This document shows positions 43,059-54,685 of a stretch of DNA of 64,000 nt, in pieces (the stretch's first letter is position 1; the number at the start of each line of letters is the position of its first letter). This DNA is from Cenococcum geophilum 1.58. Taxonomy: Eukaryota; Ascomycota; Dothideomycetes; Gloniales; Gloniaceae. The stretch spans positions 248,001 to 312,000 of the forward strand of contig KV748203.1 in the NCBI GenBank assembly GCA_001692895.1. The letters run 5' to 3'. The notes under the pieces were generated by a model, which did not search any database, was not told the origin of the DNA, and was given only the letters and a program-made list of their open reading frames with translations. Both the position numbers and the translations under genes were made by a program.

Positions 43059-43775
43059 GAAGCCGTTCGGTTGAAACCTCCATATTCAATATGGAGGCTC
43101 ATATTGTAAATGTAAATATAAGATGGTTGTTCGGTAGATCTGAATCTAAAGTCCTCCATATCGGTAAGCGCGTCAAATCTGCAAGCTATACTGTATACAG
43201 TAGTTGAAATAAGGCTCATGGCATCGTTTCAATATATAGCTTCGAGCTCCTGTTCCATATTCTATATTAATCCAGAGCTCTCGCATACGCGCCAAAGTGA
43301 CGACTTCTTGTGATATAGCGACTCCACACGCCCCGACTGCGATACTGCTATCGCATTTACAAGCCTTGTATAATACCATTATCTTAACCTTCGTGATCGC
43401 GATAAGCCTGTTTCTGGGGCGTCGCGGGCGTCACTGTAACTCTACTACGGCTCGTACGGGAGGTGGGCGAGGCGTAGAAAACGTCGATCGCAGAGAGGGC
43501 GTTGGCCGAAGAGGAGACTCCATTACTAAACCAAAGTAGGGAGTTGCGATAGAGGCCTGGTGGCAGAGAGGGGCTCACTCGAACCGCTCACCGGCGTCAA
43601 TCACCCATTGTGCGAAGCCTCATTTGGAGCTTCATTTGGAGCCTCATTTGGAGCCTTACCGAATGATCGACTCAATTACAAATGAACCACGGTAATAGCC
43701 GCCACTAATTACACAACGGGCGACACTAAAAAGCGCAGATTATGAAATGGAGGCGATTTGCAACCGAACAGCCCA
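43059..43775. mobile_element. Harbinger-like non-autonomous element, copy 2 (717 bp)
   Basis: Ends GAAGCCGTTCGGTTG and, inverted, TGGGCTGTTCGGTTG are flanked by TAA on both sides. The interior aligns with 28836-29519 throughout (for example AAGCGCGTCAAAT and CACGGTAATAGCCGCCACTA). Near the right end TTTGGAGCCTCA-like units are repeated three times. Confidence 0.8.
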
Positions 43776-44283
43776 TAACTTGTTCGGACTGTTAATTGTC
43801 TGAATTCTTCAATTTTTCGATGAATCAAAGCGGTGTTGCCACTAGATTGTCAGCGATTACGCTGCGAGCCCTCAATTCACTCCTTTCAAAGTTCAGCTGC
43901 TTCGCAGACTAACGGCATTGACTATTGAACTCTGCAATCCCAGATCATACACTTTTTTTCCGTCCTGACATGCAATATACAAAAATGCCAACTTTTGAGG
44001 CTCACGTGATGAAGTCTACATTTTTCCCATCCGACCTACCAACCTTGCCCTATCAATTCGCCATGCATATACGCAAGTATGCTCCAAGGCGGAAAAGTCA
44101 CCTGGCTACCCAAATGAGTCAATTTCTTGAATCATCATCGCCATTCGCCTCCAAATCTGGATCCTCTACTACAACTTTAGCTTAGAAATCCTCGCCCCAT
44201 CCCAGCTTGTCTATTGTGTCTATTCAAACACACTGCCTCCCTCTCCTTTTCGCCTCCTCCCCGACCACCGTTATGTTTGCCCC
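43776..44283. other. Intergenic, downstream of TRAP-alpha
   Basis: No gene recognised; a few short frames. Becomes CT-rich near 44220-44270. Confidence 0.45.
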
Positions 44284-45327
44284 CTAGGCCCTGATCTTAG
44301 TCTTTGGGGTTCCGCTCCTGACGCGCTTCGCCTCAGGACGCTGCAGATGCTGCGCGGGGATCCAGCTCTCGTCATAGGCCTTAGCTCCGGTCGTGACAGC
44401 CGGGTCATCAGCACCAACACCAGCCTGGTCGGCTGGGTCGACTTTCTTGCTACCGCGGGAAGAAGTTTTGGCGCGCTCGCCACCTTTACCACCACGGCGC
44501 TTCTGCGGGAAGAGGGTCGTGATCCAGGTGTTGTAGATGAAGTAGACGGTTCCACCGAAGGCTGCGAGAAGGATGGCATAGAGGAAGATACTGTAAATAT
44601 GTAAGTTATCTCGGTTGTGTTACAGATGGTTAAATTGGCGGTGTACGAGTTTGGGCAACAGAAAGGGGGATAGCGCGGCACGGAAGGGTCGGGATATGGA
44701 AGGGACGGATTATTGCATACATCTGTGGATCGAAGATGCTGGTAGGCGCCTCAACAACACTGACAGTCTCGTTGAAGATTTGCATCGTGTAGAAAGCATC
44801 CTTATCATCCTTTAGGACTGTCACGAGTTGTAGACGCAGGTCTTGCGGGTGCATCTCTGTTGCAAAGCTGTAGGTGACCGACTCCTGCTCGCCAGCTGGA
44901 ACCTCGATACTGTAGCGCTGAGCGGTGAGGTTGCGGAGGATCTGCGGCATCCCTTGGATGGAATAAAGGGAACCGCCGATAAGGGCAACAGAAACCGGGC
45001 CCGGCTCGGAGTTGGCGATAGAGATGACGGCTTGGGTTGGGTGGCCGTTGATCAGCTTTACACCGAAGATTTCGGATTGCGGGAAGGATGCGGAGACGGA
45101 GACTTTGAGATTAGGCGTCTGGGCCACATCTTCATCGATCTCTTCCTCAATTGAGGCCTGTAGAGAGCGATAAGCGTCAGCGGGAGCATACGGAGAGATT
45201 AGGTTGAATTGATGTCATCGACGGTTATGTGCGTGTGTGGTGTGCGACAACTTACATCGACCTGGGCAAAGGCATTGAATGCCCGGAGAGACAGGAGAAG
45301 AAGGGTGGAAAGCTTCCAGGCGACCAT
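44284..45327 (-). CDS. IRC22: Translocon-associated protein alpha / IRC22-like
   Basis: Exons 45327-45256, 45157-44721 and 44590-44284. Exon 1 encodes a signal peptide (MVAWKLSTLLLLSLRAFNAF then AQ). The lumenal part has the TRAP-alpha pattern: LKVSVSASFPQSEIFGVKLI, NGHPTQAVISIANSEPGPV and LRNLTAQRYSIEVPAGEQES. A transmembrane helix, IFLYAILLAAFGGTVYFIY, precedes a basic cytosolic tail with KRRGGKGGERAK. About 270 residues. By family it is an ER membrane protein associated with the Sec61 translocon. Confidence 0.9.
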
Positions 45328-45519
45328 TGCGGGCAGATATTGGGGAATATTGAGGTTGAGGGAGAGTCGCAATAAAAGCGTGGTGGTGTTATTTGTATTG
45401 GGATGAACGTGGCTTTAACCCTGGATGGAGGCTAGGCTCGCAATGGGGAGTAGCAAGGTTTAGGGGAGTGCAAAAGAGGGCTAGGGTGGAGGGTGGAGCT
45501 GGGACAAGGATTCACCATC

Positions 45520-45708
45520 TACACCACCTTGGCGCATCCGGTTGAAAGCGCGTGTTGATCGCGCAGATCAAATAGCGCGGATTTATGCCCAAAAATACGT
45601 TAAACTACGTTAAAATGGTCGTGCTTATTACTTTAAAGGTATAAAATTGTGCCGTTTGATTGCCAAGATCAAAACGCGCTTTTTAACCGGATGCGCCAGG
45701 GTGGTGTA
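45520..45708. mobile_element. Mariner-like MITE, copy 2 (189 bp)
   Basis: Same terminal repeats as 6026-6213 (TACACCACCTTGGCGCATCC) with TA at both ends. The interior is diverged but alignable (AAATACGTTAAA, AAAATGGTCGTGC). It lies about 190 bp upstream of the TRAP-alpha start. Confidence 0.8.
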
Positions 45709-46289
45709 GTCACTGCCTGTACCCGTGGTAAGCATTTGCGACAGCGGTACGGGTAGTCTAGTCACTGCCTGGCCTTCTCGCGGTTACTGCCTCACCGGAC
45801 AAAGCCAATCCCAAAGCTGTACAGCTGCATAACTACTGCTGCTACACAGCTACACGGCTACACACTGAAGGCGTCCGTGGAGGCCCGCAACCTGTGCCGT
45901 GGAAAGGCGTGCTCCCAGTCTATTTAAAGCCTCTCTGAAGCCTCACACAAGCCTTCTGCACAAATACGCTCCAAGCGGCGCAAGTCACCGTTAAATTCAC
46001 CTACCACAGCAAATCATAGAGCCACCTTACCCGTGAAGATTCCACCCTTGTGTGCTACCATTCACCACTCCTTTGCCCCTTCACCGAACCCCTTTTGCGC
46101 CCGCGCCTGTCGAAACGCTGCTGTGCCAGCCATACGCTGCCTCACTAACTACCTAGAACCTTCTTTCGCCGCATCGCTTTTATTATCTACGACAGCCATC
46201 TCTCACTCCATTTCAAAGCTCGCCATCTTTGTTCCTACTCACTCCGACCTATTTAGTTGTGAAGTGTTCCCATCAGTACAGTCTTCCTG
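45709..46289. other. Intergenic, promoter and leader of the CCCH gene
   Basis: A small repeat, TAGTCACTGCCTG, occurs at 45707 and again near 45760. The 46020-46280 portion is C/T-rich, fitting a leader. No gene seen. Confidence 0.45.
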
Positions 46290-48073
46290 ATGTCGCCCGC
46301 TCCAAGCTTACCAAGTAATATGACGGAACCTAACACATCAACCTCCTTGTGGGCTCGCTTCGAGCAGTTGGCTGCTGTTGATGCTGCTAGAAATGAGCTG
46401 ATCACGGTCAAAGCTTCCCTCTATCTCACCACCGAGCCCTCCAACTGACTGCATGCAGGAGGTTCTTCATCGCTATGACTACTTAAGTGAGCAACATAAA
46501 AAGGAATGCGAAGATCATGATCGTGAACGCGAGTATAATCGCACTGTTCAACGCCAAAAGAAAGAACTAGAAAACAAAATGCGTCAGATGCAACTTTTTA
46601 TGGTACATATAATCCAGTTTTCCGATAAGCTGAATTAACTCTAACAAATTTATTAGGAGCGCGATCCCTTCGTGATTGTACTAATTGATGCTGACGGGAT
46701 GATTGTAAGTGCCAAAGAGATTTAATGCTTTTTTCTCATTGCACAAACCATTGAGATGTGCTTTCAGAGATGTGGTCAAATCTCTCATACCTTTGTCAAA
46801 GTCTTCAATCCTTCTTTTCGAAACGCATACTAATTGTCTCTATTAGTTTCAAGACGAGCTTCTCAAGGCCGCTGAAACAGGCGGCAAGAAAGCTGCGGCC
46901 CATCTTCAAACACTCCTCAGCGAGTATATTCAAATTTACATGCCATCGATTCCCTCGGATGTCAAAATTGTGGCTCGCATCTACGCCAATGTCAAAGGGC
47001 TCGCCAATATATGTGTTCGGGCTGGTATTGTCGATAATATTACTCAAGTTGAAGATTTTGTCCGTGGTTTCACCCGCGGCAGAACTTTGTTTGATTTTGT
47101 TGATGTCGGTCCTGGTAAAGATCGCGCAGATGAGAAGCTGATTGGTATAAGTTGGACACCATCCTGAAGATTGCTTTACCTAACTTTGCCAGAAACCTTC
47201 AAACTTTACATACACGACGTCCGTTGTCGTCATATCTTTTTCGGTTGCTCTCACGATAATGGTTACGCTCGGGTGCTTGAAGAGCTATCTACAGAGCAAT
47301 TATACCTTGATAGGATTACGCTACTTGAAGGCGTGCCATTCGAAAAAGAACTTTCTGCGCTACCATTTAACACCAAAAAATTCGAAACTATTTTCCGCAG
47401 CAGCAAAATCAACGTTTTTGATGTCCCCAACGGCTTCCCACCACCTTTTCCACCACCTCTTCGAGGTATGGCCCAGCTAGGCCTTGGGGCCCCACAAAAC
47501 ACGACTCAACAGCAAACACCCACTCCCTCAGTCTCCACAGTTGCTCCAGTCGAAAAATTTCCTACGCTTCAGGCAGCTCAGCAGTCCACTTGGGCCACAA
47601 AAGCCGCTGCGCCTCCTCCGCCAGGCCAATCACCATCCCCTACATATGAGGCCTTGTCGCGCGATGACAATCCAGCCACTATATCCCGCAATCGTGCAGG
47701 TCAACGTGTTGACCCCCCCGTCCGCAATTATGATAAAGAAGAGGTGAATCGGGTTAAGAATATCAAGATGTGCAATGTCCATTTTTTGCGTGGTGAATGC
47801 CCGTTTGGCGACAACTGCACCCACGTCCATCGATACAACCCAACGCCTACCGAAGTAGCAACCTTGCGGCTTGTTGCACGCATGGCACCTTGCCAGAATG
47901 GCAGTGCCTGCGAAGATGTCAAGTGCATCTACGGTCATCGTTGCCCGGCCCCGGAAGCAAAACCTGGTGTTAAAGGTGGTAAGAACTGTATTTTCGGAGA
48001 TAAATGCAAATTTCCGGTTGAGTTGCATGCGCTGGATACAAACGTTGTGAAGACAACGGTCATCCGTGGCTAG
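46290..48073 (+). CDS. CCCH zinc-finger protein with NYN/PIN-like N-terminal domain
   Basis: The start is MSPAPSLPSNMTEPNTSTSL. Several introns are removed (for example after LWARF...ELIT, QLFM, DADGMI and DEKLI), giving about 520 residues. A coiled coil (SEQHKKECEDHDREREYN) is followed by FVIVLIDADGMIF, VDVGPGKDRADEKL and RHIFFGCSHDNGYARVLEEL. These three acidic clusters are arranged as in NYN/PIN-type nucleases. A proline-rich linker leads to a C-x8-C-x5-C-x3-H finger (CNVHFLRGECPFGDNCTHVH) and a second, CQNGSACEDVKCIYGH. RNA binding is expected. The combination recalls Regnase-like PIN-CCCH proteins, but nuclease activity is inference. The fungal family is known as a CCCH protein of unknown role. 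Confidence 0.8.
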
Positions 48074-48707
48074 AGAGGCTATGGAAATGGCATTAAACCA
48101 ATCGTAGTGCATGGGTACCTTCAACACGCTATCAAAATGGACAGGCAACCTTTTTGGACATGTTAAATCTATCTGACTTGCGTTTAGTAAAAATGAGATA
48201 TTGAGTGGTGTGCATAGCACGAGAAAGATAGCCTCTACTCTGGGGTAGTGAATAGTGCTTCTATGCTCAATTGTAACATATACCGGGACTTGTTTTAGAT
48301 AGCGCGGTGGCAACACCTCTAAAATTTAAGATTCTCGGTACTCTGTAATATGCGTTTATATTCTGACCATGAGACTGATACGATACTCGCTTTCCAATAA
48401 CATGTTAGTCCAGTTTCGAATCTAGCGGTTTAGAAAATGAATCTAGACATTGTTTACTGATCTAAAGGTCCTCTAAAGCAGTTCTATCAACCTCAGTTGT
48501 CGTCTGTATTCACGCCACGATCATTGACACAAAGGCTCTCCGCTTTTATAGGCACTCTCTAAAGCTACCGAAGCATATCCATCCGATTTTTGCTCTAGTT
48601 TTTCCACCTTCCTCTGAAATAGCTTACAGGATATCTTATTTTACTTCATTATGGCAGCAACGCCTCATCAATACTTGTTGCCACAACCTGAATCTCTATC
48701 AGCTCTC
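48074..48707. other. Intergenic between convergent genes
   Basis: Contains the 3' ends of the CCCH gene and HNT3. No gene or repeat seen. Confidence 0.5.
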
Positions 48708-49644
48708 TCACTTCCTCCTCCACACCTCGAATTCCTCCTCAAGATGGTCTTTCAGCCTCACAAATTTTCCTTCGAAATTTAGTCCACACCGCCAACACTT
48801 CATATCCTCTCTTAAATAGCCTTCACGTCCCGGATGCCATCTCACATCCGCGTCATCGAGGGGGAAATCTTCAATGGGAACAAAAAAGCCTGTATTGAAT
48901 GAATTGTAGTGTTTCCGATTCTTTAAGCACGGCGAGAAACGGTCGCATGAGATAATATGAATGTGCAAGTGGGACATTGAGGGATGCGCATGCACGCCCG
49001 CCATGACGCTGTCCACCCAGTTGCGGCCAGGCGGCAGCTGCGCCTCGAGTTCGGCTTCGGAGGGCGGGTCGTCGGATTCCATGGCCTGCTCCAGCGCATC
49101 GTTGCGGGCTTTGTCCGAGGCGGAGAAGGCGCCATAGCGGCGCCGCAGCTCGGAGGCTACGAGGCCTTTTAGCTTGTCGACTTCAGCGCGTATAGCGGAG
49201 AGGAACTCGGGGCGAGTGCTCAACGCGGTCAGCGGGTGTGTAGATGAGATGGAAGGGTCGCGCGGGAGCAGGAGAAGGTGCACGCTAGATTTGGGGTAGA
49301 GATCATGGATCACAACGAATTGGTCTGAGTGCGAGATTACACGGCTAGGAGGGAAGGAAGCGGGAGAGTCGATATAGGCACCTAAGCCACTGCGAGACTT
49401 GAAGATGTGTCGGTTTGCGGTAGGAGGGTTGGGTGGAGCAGTGGGAGGGGTTCTGGGTTGTTTTGGTTTCATGAGCTCTGTAACTGTCAATCAAATGAGC
49501 ACGGGTTCTTGGAAGGGAAGAGAGAACCATACAGGCGTTTGGGCGTTTTTGTCCATGCGGTCGACGGCTTGTAGGACCCGGAACGACTGTGGTAGTCATT
49601 TCTTCCGCCGTGATAGCATCTTCATGCTCTTCTCGCGGGGTCAT
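48708..49644 (-). CDS. HNT3: Aprataxin-like DNA-adenylate hydrolase
   Basis: Exons 49644-49533 and 49483-48708 join as RPNA/FTELMKPKQPRT. About 295 residues. The HIT domain has FVVIHDLYPKSSVHLLLLPR and the catalytic HPSMSHLHIHIIS. A C-terminal zinc finger follows: CWRCGLNFEGKFVRLKDHL with a trailing EEEF. By family it removes AMP from 5' ends left by failed DNA ligation, in the nucleus. It has an inserted helical segment (KARNDALEQAMESDDPPSEA) before the HIT motif. Divergent from the DHX57-type helicase, about 200 bp apart. Confidence 0.93.
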
Positions 49645-49850
49645 GTTGAAGTGTGAATATCCTAACAGCCTTTAGTATGAGGCAGTAACGGGTAACAGCA
49701 GTTCTTGAGCTTCAAGGTAGCTGCGAGACGCATGTCAACAGTACGGCATTAGCCACAAAGTGACGTTCGCTAAATGCAAGCCTAATTCAGCCCTATCAGA
49801 TTTTCTACCCACAAGCCACTTCATCGCAACAGCACTACACAAACCCGAGG

Positions 49851-52800
49851 ATGCCGAAGAATCCCCATCCTCCACGAGGGGGCGGGTCTAAAAAGCCCGC
49901 CCCTGCTTCATCTTCTAATGTTGACGACACGAGCTTCATAGTCTTCTCGAACGCCAAAGGCGATCCGAAGAAAGGCAAGAAAGTGGACAATGCTGCAAAA
50001 GATGGCCAAGATATCAAAGGGAAGGGGAAACCGAAGGACGCTGCGGGGCCGGCTGAGGAAGTGTCTAAAAAGCCGGACACCAGAACTTTAATCGGAGGTG
50101 CTTCGTGGACAGGCAAATTGCCGGTTAATTTGCTGTCTGAGCATTGTCAGAAGCAGAAATGGGCGAAGCCAGATTATCAAATGGTTTGCTATTAACTGTC
50201 ACTTTTAGTTCTGTATTTAGCTAAGATACAATCATAGAATAAAAATCAAGTTGGGCTTTTCTCCTCCAGTGTTGTCCTAAAAGCGACAAATCCTAAGACC
50301 CAGGAAACTGTTGCTCTGCCCCCTTTCAGGCTTCCAGATAGCCATGTGGATCTCGCCCTTCGACCCACAGCAGTCGAGGCCCGCCATTTTGCCGCTGCAT
50401 ACGCTCTTTTCCGTGTATCCAGCATGAAAAATCATCATATGGCAATGCCACCTACTTATCGAGACTTATGGAAAGGAGCTTTCCAGGACCTAAAAAAGGC
50501 GGATACAAAAGATGGGAAAGCTTGGATGTATGAAGCTGATCCATTTTTAACGCAGAAGGAAAGGGAGCAAGCAAAAGTAGTTACTGCAAAACAACGAGAA
50601 GACGCCCAAAAGCAGATTGCAAAAGAGCAAAGCCAGCTTGGCGCACCAAGAAGAGCTTCCGGCACATCTTCTGGGAGTGGAGGAAACGGAATGAAAGGTT
50701 GGACCAGAGTGCCGAGAATTGAGCTAGGCAAACGTACTCGGATGGAGGTCGAGAAACTGATTAGGCGAGACGCGCTGTGGAATCCCCATGGTTTGCAGCT
50801 TACTCCACAAGCCCGAAATCGCATCATCGAGGAAGTCTCCGGTTTAGGCTTTCGAAGAAGCCATGTGGAAGAAGCGGCAGAACTGTGCAAAGACCGTGAC
50901 GAGATCCTCGAATGGCTTCTAATCCATGTCCCAGAGGATGACTTGCCTAGTTGGAGCCTTCCTGAAGGATATGTGGCTGGAATAAGTATGGCCAGTGGAA
51001 ATATCAAGCGAGAAGCCACCATCAAGCGCCTTGCTAGTGCTGGCTATGCCGCCGAGCTTTGTGAGGAGGCCTTAGATGCCCAAGGCGGCGACGAATCAAA
51101 GGCTGCTGCTGTCCTGCAAGCTAATTTGCTCCAAAAGACGGACTGGGATGGCAATATAACTCAGGACTATACGAATACTACCCCCGACGTAAAGGTAGAT
51201 AGCATGTCTAATTCCTGGGAAGAAGAACAAACAACTCTTGCAGCCATATACGATGATAGATACGAATCTCCGTCACCGGGTATTTGTCATATACGGCTTG
51301 ATGTCTCTCTGGAACTGGGAAAGCAATTTGTACTCCATGCACGACAACCTTCTGGGCCTTATCCATTCGTTCCGCCTACTATATCTGTCCACGCCGACTT
51401 ACCAGCGTATATCCGTCTTAGCATAATCAGAAAAGCTCTTGTGCACGCAATTTCGAACCTCTTGGGCACCCAAATGCTTTTCGACTTGGTTGACTGGCTA
51501 GAACGGGAGATTCCAAACATCATTGAACGTCCCGGAAGGCTCACGGAAGTGTCCTCTGGGTTATCGGCAGCAGATGATGGCGCTCATACAAGACAGTTTC
51601 ACCAAAAGGAGAGTAGGAACTGGTCGCGAAAGCGTGTGAACTGGCACCCTAGCACGGATACAAGCCTCCGAATGCTATCACAATGGCAGGCAAGGCAGAG
51701 CTTGCCAGCTCAGCAACGAATGTTGGCAGTGCGTCAGGCTCTTCCGGCCTGGAAGCTCCGAGAAGCTATTGTTCGTGCAGTGGAGTGCAACCAAGTTGTC
51801 ATAATTTCTGGAGAGACCGGGTCAGGAAAGTCAACACAATCTGTTCAATTTATTTTAGATGATTTGATCGGGAAAAGGCTTGGTGAAGCGGCAAATATTA
51901 TCTGCACTCAACCGCGGAGAATATCAGCATTAGGGCTTGCTGACCGTGTGGCGGACGAAAGGTGCTCCGTCGTTGGTGAAGAGATCGGCTATGTCATCCG
52001 GGGAGAATCTAAGCAGAAAACCGGTATCACGAAAATTACTTTTGTCACTACGGGTGTGCTACTTCGCCGACTACAGGCGTCCGGTGGTAGTCCCGACGAT
52101 GTTGTCGCAACTCTTGCTGATGTCAGCCACGTTGTAGTGGATGAAGTCCATGAACGCAGCCTAGATACAGACTTCCTCCTCGTCCTCCTCAGGGATATTC
52201 TCCATAGGAGGAAGGACCTAAAAGTCATTCTCATGAGTGCTACTCTTAACGCTGATGTCTTCGAAGCATATTTCCGCAGCGTTGGGTCTGTCGGCAGGGT
52301 CGAGATTCAGGGGCGTACCTATCCTGTTGAGGATTTTTACGTCGATGATGTTATTCGTATGACAGGTTTCAATGCTCACAGAGACGACGAATTAGATGAT
52401 GAAGCAGATGTGCAGAAGTCCATGGCAGGAGCGTTGAATAGTGTTGGCATGAGAATCAATTACGATTTGATTGCAGCGACTGTAAGACACATCGATACCC
52501 AGCTTGGAGGTCAAAGTGGTGGTATTTTAATTTTCTTACCTGGTACTATGGAAATCGATCGGACATTACAGGTAAGTTTCAACGATCGCTGTCATAACGC
52601 GAGCTAAGATACTCTAGGCACTCCGCCAAATTCCGAATCTCCATGCCCTTCCTCTTCACGCATCGCTTCTTCCCGCTGAGCAAAAGAGAGTCTTTCCCCC
52701 ACCCCCAAAAGGCAAACGGAAAGTCGTTGCAACTACGAACGTCGCAGAAACCTCAATCACTATTGAAGATATCGTTGCTGTGATAGACACTGGCCGCGTT

Positions 52801-54200
52801 AAAGAGACTAGTTTTGATCCGCAAAATAATTTAGTCAAGCTTGGGGAAGTTTGGGCATCCAAGGCCGCTTGCAAGCAACGCCGTGGCAGAGCAGGCAGAG
52901 TCCGCGCTGGCAATTGCTATAAACTCTACACTCGCAACGCAGAAATCAAGATGCTAGAAAGGCCAGACCCCGAAATCCGCCGCGTGCCGCTTGAACAGAT
53001 GTGCCTCTCAGTTAGAGCCATGGGAGTCCGGGACGTTCCCGGCTTCCTCGCTGGTGCACTAACACCACCAGACAGCACCGCAGTGGAAGGCGCAATCGAT
53101 CTTCTTACTAGAATGAGTGCACTTGATGGTGATGAACTAACAGCCCTTGGACGCCATCTTTCAATGATTCCTGCAGATCTCCGCTGTAGTAAACTTATTA
53201 TTTACGGTGCGACATTCGGCTGCCTCGAAGCTACACTCACAATTGCCTCGGTACTCACGCTCCGTAGCCCCTTTTTCTCCCCTAGAGACAAACGTGAAGA
53301 ATCCCGGGCTGCCCGGGCATTCTTTGGAGAAGGCCAAGGTGACTTAATTTCTGACCTGCGGGCCTATGAGCAATGGTCCGGCATGCGAAGCAAAGGGATT
53401 AGCTCGCGCGATCTCCGCTCCTGGTGTGACCAGAACTTTCTTTCATCACAAACCCTACATGAAATCACCTCCAATCGGTCTCAATACCTCTCATCGCTCA
53501 AAGAGACCGATTTTATACCTCCCTATTACTCCTCCATCGATGCTTCTAGCCAAGGAAACTACAACCGCTACAACTCAAACGATGCTCTCCTTCGTGCCCT
53601 TATTGCCGGTGCATTCAATCCCCAGATCTCTCGTATCGAGCTTCCGGACAAGAAATTCGCGGCTTCAGTATCTGGAGCTGTCGAGCTGGATCCCGAAGCG
53701 AAGACAATCAAGTATTTCAACCAGGATAATGGCAGAGTCTTTGTGCACCCAAGTTCCACACTTTTCGATGCGCAAACATTCCCAAATAATGCAAAATTCA
53801 TGAGCTACTTCAACAAGATTGCGACGAGCAAGGTGTTCATTCGAGATCTGACCCGTGAGTGTATCCCTTTTCATGACCTTTTCAAGCACTAATCACGGGC
53901 CCTATGGGTGGCGAGTGATGAGAAATACACTGACTGTCTCTCGGTTTAGCATTTAACGCGTACGCTCTGCTTCTATTTTCCGGCTCAATCAGTCTTGACA
54001 CGCTAGGCCGTGGCTTGGTAGTCGATGGATGGCTTCGCTTGCGCGGCTGGGCAAGAGTTGGTGTGCTGGTGTCCCGACTTCGCGCGATGCTTGATGAGGT
54101 GCTAGCACGAAAAATCGATGACCCTGCATTAGATTTGGGAGACAGTGACGTGGTGGATATAGTGAGGCGGCTTGTTGAACTGGACGGCTTGGATAGGTAG
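49851..54200 (+). CDS. DEAH-box RNA helicase, DHX57 type
   Basis: Exons 49851-50183, 50238-52571, 52618-53854 and 53950-54200; about 1380 residues. A basic N-terminus is followed by a UBA-like segment (KREATIKRLASAGYAAELCE), an RWD domain (WEEEQTTLAAIYDDRYESP) and the helicase core: GETGSGKSTQSVQFIL (I), TQPRRISALGLADRV (Ia), DEVHERSLDTDF (II, with DEVH), VILMSATLN (III), GGILIFLPGTMEI (IV), ATTNVAETSITI (V) and QRRGRAGRV (VI). The ratchet/HA2 and OB-fold regions complete the C-terminus. UBA-RWD-helicase order is that of DHX57 and yeast YLR419W. It probably acts on RNA or ribosomes in the cytosol; the exact role is not established. No damage seen. Confidence 0.93.
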
Positions 54201-54377
54201 GCAAACGTTCACAAAAGTGGGACGGTAGGGGCTTGAATATCTAACCTTTTCAGAATTAGAATAAGGTTGAAAATTCTAAGGTGGTTATTTATTTCAAGTC
54301 TCCGATCACTGCAAGAAGTTTCCGATGGGTCCACAATATATATTGGAGAATATAAATAGTGGGGTTCTTTTATGGAT

Positions 54378-54685
54378 TTAAGGGATCTTCGTCCAGAAGT
54401 TATCGATAAGGACCAGCCAATTAGGCGGCTAGGATCAATTACCAGTGCTCAGATATTTGAAGCTAGTGATATTCAATAATCACTATAGAAAACGTGTATG
54501 TATATTTAATCAAGGGAGTTAAGTTGATCAATATAAGGCTGCCAGCATTTACCCTTTCTGTAGAACGGTATTTTAAATACGCTGCAGCCAAATTGAGTCC
54601 TGCGTAGCCTTTGTTCTGGTCTGGTTCTCGCGCACGGTCCAAATATTTATCGATAAGCTCTGGACACCAGCGGGTTAAGGGATAG
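54378..54685. mobile_element. piggyBac-related MITE (about 308 bp, left end eroded)
   Basis: The right end inverted reads CTATCCCTTAACCCGCTGG. Near the left is TTATCGATAAGGACCAGCCA, and near the right the inverted TTATCGATAAATATTTGGAC and GTGCGCGAGAACC. These subterminal motifs are shared with 15086-15347 and 27798-27942. The left terminus no longer pairs fully. Confidence 0.6.
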
